This document shows positions 46,499 to 59,581 of a stretch of DNA of 64,000 bases, one piece after another. Position 1 is the first letter of the stretch; every line of letters starts with the position of its first letter. Below the pieces are notes generated by a model. That model made no database searches, had not been told where the DNA came from, and saw only the letters and a program-made list of their open reading frames with translations. Source of the stretch: Gonatopus flavifemur (taxonomy: Eukaryota > Arthropoda > Insecta > Hymenoptera > Dryinidae); assembly GCA_018340375.1 (NCBI GenBank), contig JAFFJZ010000001.1, positions 12,976,001-13,040,000 of the forward strand, read 5' to 3'. A program made the position numbers and the translations under genes.

Positions 46499-46573
46499 GT
46501 GAAGATCAACTGCATGGAAAAGTGAAATTCAAACTGTACGAGGGAGGCGGTCGTGTGGAGACACATGATACAG
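46499..46573 (+). CDS. Isolated candidate exon, unidentified
   Basis: A 75-nt segment lies between an acceptor-like CCCTAG and a donor-like ACAG|GTGTGA. It reads GEDQLHGKVKFKLYEGGGRV then ETHDT without stops and has a protein-like composition unlike the surrounding repeats. It is in phase 1 at both ends. I do not recognise the family and found no partner exons nearby. It could equally be chance. Confidence 0.3.
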
Positions 46574-47161
46574 GTGTGATATATATTCTCTTCTTTACAT
46601 ACAATTATGGAAGAAAATATTTCTAAGATTTATATTCTAATATTTCTTCGGGTATTGTGTATCGTTTTTACATGGAAATGTTGTTGGCTCTCGAATTTCT
46701 CTTCTTTAAATACGTTCGGATGGCGCTTGATGGATTCATTCCTTCCATATCATCAAATGTTTATTTTGTTGAGAGAACAGTTTGAAGAATAAACAGGAAT
46801 CGGTTTAACTGTCTCGTTAGATTTATAGAATCAATCCTTTACAGACTAATTGAGGATTCACAGCCCTGATTGGGACATAAACCGGGAGCTACAGCTATCA
46901 CTTTGTTATGGCGAGGCATTTATTTTTCTGTGTCTCATTCTGTTATAATATTCAAATAGACAGTTCTAGTTGAAATAAACTCTTAATCTGATAAGCAAGC
47001 CTAGTAGATATCATTCTGAGCTCTCTTTCGCCCCTTACTTGGCGCTATCGAGGTCAACTAAGCGTATACCTGGCCTGGGCCAGTGAACTGCCTCATATGA
47101 TTCCTACTAGGAAAGTCTAGTCGATCCAATGTGAAAAAATTCAAAACGTCGATGACCTACA
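46574..47161. other. No gene seen
   Basis: AT-rich sequence without clear repeats. Confidence 0.4.
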
Positions 47162-47541
47162 GGGCTGGGCAAGTTTTTGAAACACAATCATGTGAAAAAG
47201 TATTCACAAAATTAGTACTTCTTATCTTGAATTCACAACAAATTTCCGGGAGTATTTCGTACATCAAGCGTATTCTTCCAAGAATTTTGTATTCCACGAT
47301 CAAAGAATATAGTTTTCAAACATATTTCCAAAAGTATTCGGTATTTTGGATTTCAAATGAATTTGTCCAAGGATGTTGACTAAGTTTCATATATTTGAAA
47401 GATCAAATACAAAAAATTTTAAAGGAAGCACTTGAAATATAAAATGCTAAGGAAAATATATTCCAAATCTGAGATATATAACACTGGTTTTTATTCAAGT
47501 ATGTATTTAGAATTATGGTATTCCAAATGCTTGCCCAGCTC
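47162..47541. mobile_element. MITE, GGGCTGGGCAAG ends
   Basis: GGGCTGGGCAAGTTTTTGA faces ATGCTTGCCCAGCTC. The interior repeats AAGTATT/AATACTT steps. Confidence 0.65.
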
Positions 47542-48597
47542 AGATAACCGACAATCAAATTACGACGAGACTTAGTTAAATCCCAGCATAAGGGATTTCT
47601 GCTGAACTTCTGGGGGGACTTGACAACATCGCGCAACCCAGAAGTGCATAGAAAGTTCAAAGGAAGTTGAACATTAGGGATTCCCAAATAAGTTTTGAGG
47701 AAATTTCAAAAAGAATCAGGAATGAAGAATGATTTCCGACGGACTTTAACATAACTTCTGAAAATACGTACCCTCCCAGGACATGGACAATTTACAGAGT
47801 GTCACGTGAAAGCACAAATATATTCGAAGAATCCGGGTGAAATCAAGCACGTGGAATTGTTTGTGAACTTTTGAAAGAGTTTTGTCAAATTTTTGATATC
47901 TTAACGTGGTTTGGGAGCAAATGAGCATTCTGAAAACAAATAAAGCATCACTGTAAACAATATTTGTAAATTTCCAAGAAGAAAAGTGTGGATTTATAAA
48001 TGTCCAGATTATTTAGGAATCCACAAATTTTATGTCAATGAACAAACAATTTTCGTGATTTCCTGAAAAATTTTTGTCAATTGACAAACACTGAGATTGA
48101 GATTTTATCAAAATTGTTGGTGCCTTTTGGGGAGTTTTTTTTCACAGTGATGAAAGATTCCCGACGCACTTTTGAAGCAACAATCCATAGATTCATCACA
48201 GATTTTTGAAGACCCCGGAGAAAGATGATTGAATCTGCTCAAATCCGATTGGATCCATCACTTATTTATCTGGGTTTAGATCTCACTAGATCTGGTCGGA
48301 CCAAACCGGATCCAATTGGATCCGACATTTCATTCGATTAGATTCCATCAGATCTGATAGAACATCTACTTAGTTCAACAAATATTTATCTTTTGGTATG
48401 AATAAACTCTATCGAGTGTGGTCAGATCTAGTCGGATTCTAATGAAGCCAATATTTGATCCGATCGGATCTAGTTAGATTTGATGGAATATGAAATGATT
48501 TATATGAATTTGTATCTCTTGATACAAATGAATGCCACAAGATCTGATTAGATTGAGTCGAGTGTGGTCAGATTCAATCAGATCTGATCAAATTCCA
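47542..48597. repeat. AT-rich sequence, then AGATCTGATC-rich tract
   Basis: From about 48220 to 48595 GATCTGA, TCAGATC and GGATCC steps recur more than fifteen times. A smaller similar tract is at 25440-25700. Ends are not clear. Confidence 0.45.
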
Positions 48598-49148
48598 CCC
48601 GCATAACAATCCATGTTTTGAAGATATATCGGGACGACTTCAAAATGTCTTGCGCAACACCAAAAGATATCTCGAAGATATCTAAAACCTATCCTACCGG
48701 AAGACAAGTTTTGGATCTCCTAAAAGATATCTTTTAGATATCTCACAGAAGTAAGAACTGTTTAGGATATCTAAAAGATACTTTTTGGTTCGCATAAGAC
48801 ATCTCAAACTCACCACACACCACTTTTGGTCATCAAGATATCTTGAGGAACTGTTCAGAAAAGTTTTAGATCTTCTAAAAGATATCCTTGAGATGTCTAA
48901 AACAGTTCTTCCTTCTAATAGACATCTAAAAGATATCTTTCAGAAGATCTAAAACTTTTCTTCCAAGATCATATCTTTTAGACATCTTATAGAAATCTTT
49001 TAGAAGTGAGAACTTTTTTAGATCTCTTAAAGATATCTTTTCATATTGCATAAGACTTCTTGAATTTGGTTTAAGATATCTTTTAGAACTGGAATGTTGT
49101 GTGGGTTGTCTTGAGATATCTTCAAGATATGAATTGTTGTTATGTGGG
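48598..49148. mobile_element. MITE, CCCGCATAACAA ends, AGATATCTTTT interior
   Basis: CCCGCATAACAATCCATG at the left faces GAATTGTTGTTATGTGGG at the right. The interior is a chain of AAAAGATATCTTTTAGATAT-type palindromes. Its terminal CCCRCATA resembles family B. Confidence 0.7.
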
Positions 49149-50912
49149 CAATGAATGAAAGCTAAGAAGATTTCATCAAAAGCAATCTTTTTTTTTTTTA
49201 ACCAGGGAGGATCTAGTCCAGATTGAAAGAACGTTTATTGGTGTTCGAATTCGATAATGACAATTTGATTTGACATTGCTATTCTTCTGCATCCACACGC
49301 GATGTTTGCAAAAAGCCTTGCGAACACGTGAAAATGTAGGCACTCCTCACAATATTCGATGAATCGAACAAATAAACTCGAAATTTCGTCAAAATATCTT
49401 CAGATTCCATATTGGATGCAAATAATTCGGCCGATTATCCATGTACATTATGTGATTGAGAGGAAAGTTGGTCATTACCAACGAAATATCGAATTATCGA
49501 TGAAGGATAATCGATGCCATCGAGGTACCTGAAATCAATATCGCTATATTTACATCGAATAAATTATTCTTTGGAGCGTAATGAGCGACCTTTACATCCG
49601 ATAAATTGAATATAAACTCAAACCGAACATATAAACCCACCAACTGCAGCCAATACGAACGGATAATTTATGCTTGCATTTAAAAAACAAATACATATTC
49701 AACCGTACAAAACCTTTCCTTTAATCATATTAAAATTTTTATCGCACACGAACGGTCTTAATCAACGACATTGTCAAGAGCATAAAAAATAAAACAGTGA
49801 AAATGATCTTGAATAATCTCAGTTCCTTCACACATCTCTCACAAAATATATCCCTGACATCTCTATAATCCATTAACACTCGCATACTGACAGCATCAGA
49901 ATATACCTGCTGATACTTGTATGTATAATTTTTCAAAATTCACCAGAAAAGAAATCACATTGAGCCTCAATGGATCCACAAATGGATCATAAGTCATTTT
50001 TACGACGCCCGCCAGTTATTTTTTCTTCCATTTTTGCCTGATATCCTGAATACCGAGTGACGTTAATTTTGAATGAACGAGGGAGCGTATGAATGAATGG
50101 TATTTTTTATTCAGTTCATTATCATCCCATTAGATATTTTTTGTCGATGACACCGAGAGGCCTCTATACGATTTCCTTAAATCCAACTTTTTATTTCACA
50201 TTCGAGAGAAAAAAAAGGGAGGGACAAAAAAAAATGTAAGGAAAACAACAAACCTTGTCTTTTCGTAATAAAGTATGGACACGATAGCCAGTAAATTTTC
50301 AAACGAATCCTTTCTCCTCCTCCCTCCCCCCTCCCCCCTCCCCTCCTACTCCTCCTCTGTTACTAATACACGGTCACGCTAAGATTATTTTCTTATGAAT
50401 TTATTTACTGAACGATCGTCTTTCACCGAGGATATAAATTATCACTTGATTTTGAATTAATTGATCATTCTTTTTGAATAATTTTAAGTTATGACTCGAG
50501 TATTTGTATTATTTGGTATGCAGGAATGTAAACTCGATCGTCGAGTAACGAGTGTCACCGTCACATTCGAATTCTCATTGAATAGGTACGAGTGTTATAA
50601 AAATTTCATGGATATTCGTCAAACAACCTTGCGGAAATTTTATTGTATTTCGATTGAATTTTTATTGAAATCAATGTGAAGAAATTTCCCTGTTGAACGC
50701 CGAAAGTCACTTCGGTTCAATGGATTTCTTTGAAATTGTGTTGAAAAACAAAGAACGATCAATGTCATTGAAAGAGAATAAGTTTTAATAAGAATTGTGA
50801 AATTATCCTTGTATAGAGATCAATTGAGAAATCGTGACAAGGTTTTGAGTCAAGTTCTCTTATTTGATAAAATTGATTGAAAACTGTAGGAATTTGTTCA
50901 AATACCCGGACC
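49149..50912. other. Low-repeat stretch, no gene recognised
   Basis: Apart from the C-run tract below, I see no feature. Short open frames lack domains. Confidence 0.4.
50322..50346 (-). other. G-quadruplex-type tract on the minus strand
   Basis: Plus-strand C runs of 3, 6, 6 and 4 separated by single T give a canonical four-run G motif on the minus strand. Confidence 0.7.
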
Positions 50913-51294
50913 CATGTCGAAACAGCCAAAGTTGACAACTTGCAAAGTTGTATTTGCCAGACTTCGGCAGAAACAACTGTGCCCATTCAGAATCATTACC
51001 GTTTTCCAACTGGTGCCGAATATTCGCCGGATTTCAGACGGTACTGGCTTACATGGTCAGACGGTATTGAGCCAGTATCGAATTAATACTGTTCGGAGAA
51101 TACCCAGACCGTACAAAAATGGAAACGCGTCAGTACCGGATCAGAGTTGGTTGGATGGTGAAATGCGAAAGAAAGACGATACGAAACCAATGTCGATGCA
51201 ACGTTGTTCTAATACGGGATGGATAGTGGATAGAGATTCCACTGATCTTTCCAATAACACGGTTACTTTGATGAGACAAGACTGCACCAGCATT
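50913..51294. other. Unidentified GC-richer segment
   Basis: The plus frame 50914-51336 (140 codons) stays open, and parts repeat in spirit (CAGACGGTACTGG, CAGACGGTATTGA). It leads straight into the 155-bp tandem repeat, so it is more likely repeat-derived than coding. Confidence 0.35.
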
Positions 51295-51671
51295 GAGCCA
51301 CAGTTGGTATTAGCATTCAATATGTTCGATGGATGACAATGTGCCAGTATTGATAGGACTCTGACTGATTACAAGATTAGTAGTTAGTCGACTGACGTTA
51401 AAATCACGATCTTAGCAATTCGGCTGTTGTAGTGAGCCGAAATCATTGAGCCAGAGTTGTTATGATCATTCAATATGTTTGAAAGACGGCAACGTGTCAG
51501 TATTGATAGGACTCCGACTGACTACGGAATCGGTGGTCGAATGACATTGAAACCACGATCTTAGGAACTTGGCTGTTGTAGTGAGCCAAGGTCGCGCCAG
51601 CATTCTGCCAGAGTTGGTATCATCATTCAATATGTTCGAGAGACAACAATGTGCCAGCATTGGTAGGACTT
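51295..51671 (+). repeat. Tandem repeat, period ~155 bp, about 2.4 units
   Basis: Units start near 51295, 51448 and 51605 with GCCASAGTTGKTATNATCAT and share TTCAATATGTT, GTGCCAGTATTGATAGGACT and CGGCTGTTGTAGTGAGCC. The third unit stops after about 65 bp. Confidence 0.85.
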
Positions 51672-54600
51672 TATTCCACTACCATTTCCATTCCCACATG
51701 GGTGAATTTCACTATATTTTGAAACGATGAATTTTGATTTCATGTCCTTACTTCCGATGAAAATTGTAGAATTTCTTGGAAATGAATATCAAACTTGACT
51801 GAGTATTTTGTTAAATCTGATCCGGCGCTGTTTGAATTTGTAACAGAACCCATCAAAGCATATGAATAAAATTCATGATGAGTCAATAAACTTGTATCAG
51901 AACACGAGAAAATTTGTCAACTGATTTCAGTAGAACTCAGTAAATGTTGGCAATATCAAATGTTCCCGATTTTTACTAAAAACATTGTTAAAATTCGTAC
52001 CAAAATTCAATAAAATCATTCAACGGATTCCAATCAAGTCCCACAAGTTTTTCCACGATTTTGAATTCAATCTTCAATATGGGTTATCATTTATTCCTGT
52101 AATACGCATGCATAATAATTCTGTTGGTAACACATGTATAAAATGATTCAAAGAGCACAAGAGAGTCGATGCAAGATACTGAAACAATTTTCATGTTCCC
52201 CTCTCACAATAGAGCGTAAACAAGGAGACCCCGCGTTGATTGGTAAAGGATCTTACACGCTCAAGCGAAAGTGATTTTCAATAGCGTACCGCTATATCCG
52301 CCGATAACATCAAACTAATGCTATTTACTTGTTCACTTCCCTTATTGTATGCGGTTGATATCGATCTTCATGGAGATCCGTTATCGAAAAAAAAAACTGA
52401 AAGAAGAGCTCGAGCGTGTGTACATAAATAAACCATGTAACCGAATCTTTCGGTTAATTGAAGTTCATTTTCTGCTATTATCCTAATAATGATACATTCT
52501 CTGATGGAGAATATCTTTCATCTGTTGATTCAGAATGCTATTCCCATTGTATCATAAGCTGATGTATTCTGATAACATATTTCAGATACCTAGATTTTCA
52601 TTCAAATCAGCTAAAAAAGTTCAACTGAACTCACTAAATTCCAGAGTATCTTTTTCTCAATGAAACGGTGACTCAATCGCCAATCGTTCTGTTTTTCGAC
52701 TGCGAAGAATTGGGAATCAACTTCCCCGAACTCATTGAATACCAGGTAACTTATGTGTTCTTCGCAACAAGCGCCTAGAGCGACGAGACATTGACTCGAC
52801 GTTTGGGTCTCAGATAAAATTGAATAAAGATACACAGAGTATAAAAAATGTCGTCCCCTCATCGTGGAGGAATTTTTCTTCCACTTTAAGAAATGATTTT
52901 GTTTTTAGGGTGTTAAAAGTGGACCAAATTATGGTGAAAAATTGCTCATCTGTTGAATTGAAAACTCCAGAATGATTGTTTAGGAAAAAGAAAGTCACAA
53001 ATTAATTATCCACCCACTGCATATACAATCAACGGAATCGATTGGAAATCAATAGAACATTCGAAAAATCGTTTGAATTCTTTTCCCCGTATTCTACAGG
53101 AGAATCGAATGACGCTTAGAATTTTATACACAAATAAATAAAAGCTGAGTCGAATTCAGCTGAAGTCTCTTCATTTATCACCTCTCCTCCTTCGAATGTC
53201 ACTCAAACGTATCGTAGCATCTGTCCACTCCAATATAAATGGATCATCGCTCCTTTCCTCGAAGAATAAAACTTTGACTATCGAAAATGAAGTAAAGAAA
53301 TTTCACCAAGACGGATATTATTTGGGAAAAGTATTCTTCGACGTGTTGCAGGCAAGGCGTTCTCCTTCGATACTTAAAAGAGACTCATTATAGCGAAAAA
53401 GGTGCGGGGCAAGGTTTGAAAAAGCGTAGCGAATTTCTGTCGACCTAAACGAATCTGTCAAAAGGTGGAAGGGGGCGCTTTGAAGTTATAAAGGCCAGAA
53501 GTCAACGGAAAGCAACGGAAGATGAGTTGGAAACTGCAATACCACTTGGTCCGTACAATGGAATCCCTCTCTCTCTCTCTCTCTGTCTCTTTTTCTTCCC
53601 TTTCTGTTTCTTTCTCCGGTCGAAAGGAAAAACTAGCTCCAAGACCACCTCGTGGACAGCCTCAGCCTTCTCTACAGATTTTACTCTTAAATAGTGTCTA
53701 AATGGCAAACAAAATACCTACGTGGGTTCCGGTTCGACGAAAGTTGAGACGTCACCATGAAACATCCCATGAAACATGGGGCCAAAAGACATCACACGTG
53801 CGCTTAGCGGGAGAATGCTTTTCTATTATCTCCCTCTTTTCTCCTTTTATCGCGTATACAAATTCAACAAAGATGGATAGAACGGGAAAACTCTATTTGG
53901 ATTTCAGGGTGAATTTTTTGACACAATGGTAATTGAAACATCATTGAACCGTCCATGTTTTTTCCATGAGCTTTTCTCATCTCGAATGCATATACACGTA
54001 CAACTCACTTAACGAGTCTAAATTACATTCTCAATGATGTCTAACGAAGCAATCATACAAGATTTTTCGTTGCTTCGCGAGATCGAGTTCACATACGTTT
54101 ATTGCGTGGTATAGAACGGCTATCTGGAGAACTCGGCTTTCTTCGCTGTCCGTCGGAAGCTCGCTACCATAGACCCCGTTAAGTTTGTTCTCTCATTTTA
54201 TTTTATTTCCTTTCCACAACATGTCCTCTCCATCATCACCGACCTACGTGCACCACTTCTACGTGCACTTGCAACTTGCCAGAAAAACAGAGACAGGAAA
54301 AGACGTCAACGAGCTGCCATGCAACTGTTAACCGGGAAGCTTGTGATGTATAAAGTACTCAATTAAGTTTTCTCCTCTATCGGATGATCGATTACTGTGC
54401 TGTGGAGTAATAGAGAAATAAAAATTCTTCTGGATAAATGGATGAAGGAATGGACGGAGGAGGAGTAATTAGAGATAGCATATAATCTTTAATCGATGTT
54501 TCATGAATTTTTATCCAGGGAATTGAGGTTGGATTGTGAATGTCAAGTGATATGAACAGAATATTGTGTAGGTTTCAATGGGGCTTTGCAAGATTTAATG

Positions 54601-54847
54601 ATTTTCCTGTTGACCTGGTCTATCGAGGCTGATCAAATCGGACAAAAAAAAACTACAAATTCAAAGCTCATTATTACTTGAAAGCCTCGATCGTGAGAGA
54701 TTGTACAGTTCCTACGGAATACAGAATAGGTTCTCCAGCTCAAAAAATCCCATCAATTAATCGGTTTCAATCGGAATTTTGTGCGTCTAATCGGAATGAA
54801 GGGGATCTTTTTATCAGGTGCGTTTGTAAGATAATCTTCTACCTGCT
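51672..54847. other. Low-repeat stretch, no gene recognised
   Basis: It contains a CTCTCTCTCTCTCT run at 53566-53584. Short open frames at 53196-53393 and 53702-53932 have no recognisable domain and no splice support. Confidence 0.4.
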
Positions 54848-55024
54848 GGTTCTGGTTTGTTCACATTAAAATCATATTGCATCGGTTGATTCGGCATAGT
54901 ACCAACCAAAGCCAATGATAACTTATATAAGTGAGTGATATTCTTGATGAATGAAGCGTGGCTTGAGTTGGTGCTATCCCGACTCAATCGATGCAATATG
55001 ATTTTAATGTAATAAAACCAGACC
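54848..55024. mobile_element. Hairpin MITE, GGTTCTGGTTT ends
   Basis: GGTTCTGGTTTGTTCACATT faces AATGTAATAAAACCAGACC. The arms continue as AAAATCATATTGCATCG with only a few mismatches, then GTACCAACC / GGTGCTATCC. Confidence 0.8.
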
Positions 55025-55080
55025 CAACGAGTAGAATATGACCTTGGGGAGACGCTGTTGCAGCTGTACTATGATCACCC

Positions 55081-55295
55081 TGGTAAAAAATGTCTATTCA
55101 ATCCCACTGATTAATAGGATTCAATGCAAACTTTGCAATGGCAAATGACCTTTCCAACCTATTGAATTCTCATTGAATCCCAGTACTCTAATCGGTTCCA
55201 ATGGGTTATAAAGGGTTTGAACAAGTGTAAATGGTCATACACCGTTGCGAAGTTTGTATTGAATCTCATTGATTAATGAGATAATATATGTGTTA
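55081..55295. mobile_element. MITE of the CCCTGGTAAAAAATG family
   Basis: It starts CCCTGGTAAAAAATGTC and runs through CCAACCTATTGAATTCTC and TCGGTTCCAATGGGTTATAA. A homologous copy is at 61420-61628. Confidence 0.6.
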
Positions 55296-57041
55296 AGGGA
55301 GGGTTCTCATCTAGCGACTTCAAAATAAGGTGATTCTCTCGAATGTTTTTTTCATGGAAGGAAATAAATCAAGAACTCGGGGGTTTTCACACTTGTTGAC
55401 GGAGTCTTTGAGTACATAAAAAAATTTTTTTCAGTGAAAAATAATGCCATGGGAATTGTCGATACACGTTGAAACATAACCACCTAAAAAAACAGTGATC
55501 AATCGAACGCCGCTATAGCACTCACAAAAATTATCAGAAATAAAAAATCCAAAAATTTTTATGAAATGTATTATATTTGTTGGAGGTTGTACCAATAAAA
55601 CCAATGAAAAATCAAAAATTAAAAAAATGACAGACATGAAAACTTTTGGTAGCGTTTTTTCACCTTTTTTTCGCTCTTTGAAGTGCTATAAAAGGAAAAA
55701 AAAGGCAAATGTCATCTTCATTCAGGCTCATCCTCCAATAAATTCAATCAGCTTCAAAATGAAAAACAAAAAAAGAGCGATCCGTTCAGTAGTTTTTGAG
55801 ATATCGTGAAGCCAAACATGAAAAACTTGGTTTCGAGAAAAACGCCTTTAAAGTTTCGAGATACGAATTCTTTGACTTGAGAAAATTTTGTTCATGTACT
55901 TCAAGACCCATTCAATGAGTTTCAAATAACTCGAGTTCTTAATGACTTCCTTCTTAGGAAAAAAAATTCGAGAGAATTTTGCAACAGGGTCTTTCAACCC
56001 CTAAGAAAATTTCCCTCGTCCTTGGAATTTCCTTTAATTTTTGCGCATTTTTTCCTCAAAACATGGGTCAAAATGTGGAATGGTTAAGACCCATTCAATG
56101 AGTGTCAAATAACTCGAGTACCCTCCGTGTACTTCGATAATTGTGCAGTTCATAATCGCGTGGTAAATTCAATTATCGTATATTCAATTGCTTAGTTGGA
56201 AATTTGGTGCGATTCGGAACGTGGTAGATGAATGGTAGACGTGGTAGTCCAATTATTGTATAGTGGAATAATCGCTTGGCATTCATTCGTGTAGTGAGAG
56301 TTTTGCGTAATTTGGCAGGCCAATCGTAAAAGATTATTATTTCCAAATGTGTATCTCCTTGTTGCTTTATATTCACCATTTCGATGAATTCCCCTTAGTA
56401 GATATCAATGCAAGATATTAGAAAGAGACTTAGAATTATCTCAACTGTACTCACGTACTTTATAATATCCCACATATATCACGCGATACATTATTTGAAA
56501 TTACATATACATTGTTTCCGCATGTACAAATCACGTTATTGCGATATTAATCTAACTCAAGCCCGTTAACTACGTTGTAAATTGAGTTTATGAACAGAGA
56601 GAAAGTTATGCACAAGAAAAATATATATACACTCAGAGTTGCAAAGACTGTCGACAGTGTTACAAAATCGATTAACCGAATCACCACGATCATACTTTAG
56701 ATACATAGAATAGATTATAAGATATGAGCGTATTCATTCCTCAGGGGGTTTCAGAAGGACAGTAAAATTGATCGTCCCAAAGATAAGAGAAAATGATTAC
56801 GGATGATTTTCAAGGGGAATGATTAATTAGTTATGCTCCTTAAAGTACTTAACAGCGCTATACAATACAGTAGACGCGTTGGACGGAGGAAGAAATTGAA
56901 TAATAATCGACATAGGTTACGGTGGTCGAACAATCCAATTTATAAACTCAAAATGACAGGAATTTACATTTGACGTGGTATGAAAGAATGTGTCAGTTTA
57001 ATGAAACTGGAAAAGTTGAATGAAGTGAAGAGAAAGCAAAA
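55296..57041. other. AT-rich stretch with one short direct repeat, no gene
   Basis: CCATTCAATGAGTTTCAAAT near 55910 recurs near 56090 as CCATTCAATGAGTGTCAAAT, with AACTCGAGT following in both. Nothing coding. Confidence 0.45.
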
Positions 57042-57216
57042 TACACGGACAGAAATTTTTAGCTATAGCAGTTAAATTTTAGCTATCGTGGCTAAATATT
57101 TTAGCCCCCACAGGAGAGCTAATTTCTTAGCAAGAATAGCTTAAACTTTTGCTGTAGCAGTTAAAATTTAGCTATTGGCGCAAAAAAATGGCTGTCCAAT
57201 TACTTTCTGCCGTGTA
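57042..57216. mobile_element. MITE, TACACGGACAGAAA ends
   Basis: TACACGGACAGAAATTTTTA faces TACTTTCTGCCGTGTA. The interior repeats TTAGCTAT and AGCAGTTAAA. Confidence 0.8.
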
Positions 57217-59103
57217 GAAAATCAATCAAATTTCAATGGAATTTGATATTTTTATGGAATATCTTCATCAGGAGAGAAAAGTCGATTCTTAAGTAATTTC
57301 TCAATGGTTGTGATTTGAGTTAATTGATAAATCGATTGATTTCAAATCAGATTATGTCGCCATTCTCAAAATACAACAGTGTTCATCAGAATAGATTCTT
57401 CTTCACCTTTGGGAACAGGATTTTGCAATATTGCCACGATGTTACATCGGGTGTTTATTGCACAAGAGGGTTGGAAAACACGTAAAGAGCATGTTTTTAC
57501 ATGGGTTGAAATGAGTAGGAGAAAAGAAGTCGAAGGAAAAGGTCTGGACTCACGTCGAGTGGGAGTGGCGTGGGTGTGTCCAACACACACTCCACTCTCG
57601 CACCATTTATTCCTATGTACTTTGAGAACACACTGTGTAGCTGACTCCTGATCCCAAAACATCGTTTATGTACTACGTTTGTCAATCACGCCAGCGAAGA
57701 GTGAATGAATTCACTGAATGATGAAGATCACTGTTTTGTCGTTTCAATTTTGATACTCAAACGAGTAAACAACGACAATGGATTGCTCTCTGATTTTTTT
57801 CTGTTGATTTTACATAAAATCAAACACTTTTTCCTGTCTTCGTGCAGAATCCATGAAGATGTAATGGAAAATTGATTTTACTAATTTTTGGTTTACACCA
57901 GATTATCGAGTTCTATAAATCTTCAAATTCGTGAATGTAGACTTCAGTGATTCTTTACACGATCATCTGGGAAGTGAAAGATCAGATTTCCAATGTATGT
58001 GTTTACATTTCAAGTGAAAAATTGCTTTCCTCCAGTTTTTCACACTGCGAAGCGTGTGTCGGGCATATGGCGGAAATGCAGTACAATGAACTAGTTTCCT
58101 TTTCTCTTCTCTTTTCGACCCCTCCGCTTCTCCCCTCTCTGTACCTTTTCCTCTTCCTTTTACAGATTTTTTTCCTGGTTCATCGAAAACATTTTGAACG
58201 TGAAACCATAAAAAGAGGGATATGATTTTGACCTTAGACTGCAATAGATTTTCCCTTCGAGTTACGTAAAGAGAGACTCACGGACAACACATTCTGAAAC
58301 GTTTGTGGTAAGAAGAAGAAACTTTGGTTTGATGGTAAAAGGATCTTGAAGGTATATCCTAAAAAAGCAGAAGAAACGACTTTTATTATGGCCTCTTTTC
58401 TCGTACCGAGAATCGAGTAATCTGTGGGAGCGTTATGTATGCGCTTGGAAATATTTGAAATATTTTTGTATAAAGGAATGAAAAAGAAATGAATTGGAAT
58501 GAAACAATTTCCAAGAATTGTAGGTGATTGGATCATCAGAGTCGTCGGCAATGAATTCAAGGTTGCTTCTGTGAGAAGAGTCAGGTAATTGCCATGTTAT
58601 ATGTTTTCAAGCGTAATTTTATTTGTGTATTTCGAAGAATCAACAAGATTTCTGTATAAGAATTATTATCACTTGAAGAAAAATAATTCACCTTTAGTTA
58701 TCGTGATTGAATATCATCTGGTATCTTAATTGAGATTTCTTTCTTTTTAGATGCTTAGCGTAAAAGAAAATTCTTATGACAACGTTTTGGAGGAATCTGG
58801 TGACAAGGTTGTGAAAATTTTGCAGGATGCAGATCACTTTAATATTTTCGCAAGCTCGCAACCAGACTTTTTCCGAAACCGTAATCTTCGTATAATTAGC
58901 CAAAAAGTGTGCTAAGACTTCCAATTGCCGGGTGTCCACTGCGGAGATTGTTCGTTCGTTTTATTGATCATTCTCTCCAACCCGTTTGATTGTGTTGAAA
59001 TTTCCGATTAGCAGAATTATTTTCGTTGGATGATCAAAAATCTTGTATCTAAATATTCTGAATCTAAGGTTTCGAACTTTGAATGGGTGAAAATACCACT
59101 CAA
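57217..59103. other. Low-repeat stretch, no gene recognised
   Basis: Open frames overlap on both strands at 57366-57685, which argues against any being real. CTTTTCTCTTCTCTTTTC at 58100 is a pyrimidine tract. Confidence 0.4.
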
Positions 59104-59581
59104 CCCTGGTAGAAATTTGTCTGGGCTTCTTATTTACCATCCGCGTACTAGATGGGACCTACGTGGGCGCAACTGGATAACACATTTCAGCCAATTTGAC
59201 TGTAGTGCCCAAACATTTACTTGGTTTATGTAGATTTTTCATACGCCAACTGATCGTACAGTGACATCGATAGTCCATCAACACGGTCAGAGGAATAAAA
59301 GGAAGCCCCAACGTTTCAATTTGTCATTCGGAAATATTTTATGGAAATAAATTCAAAAGCTACGTTCTCGACTGGAGATTACGTTTCAAAATACATTGTT
59401 ACTTCATTCATAGGTGTGATTTTACAGAAAACACATGATTTCACATTTCTCATTACCAATTTGGGACATCTGGATGGGCACAGGCTAGAAAGTGCGTTAC
59501 AAAACTAGCTAGAAGCCAACCTAACATCTGGCAAAACTAGCTGGGGCCCATCTAATCCCCAATCATAATTTCTACTAAGGA
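59104..59581. mobile_element. Element with CCCTGGTAGAAATTTG ends
   Basis: CCCTGGTAGAAATTTGTCTG faces ATAATTTCTACTAAGG. TGGGCACAGG and GCCAGCTAG steps occur near the right end. Family shared with 39462 and 62979. Confidence 0.7.

Noticed and set aside
57366..57685. Open frames on both strands
   Set aside because: Mutually overlapping, no family features, no splice-site support.
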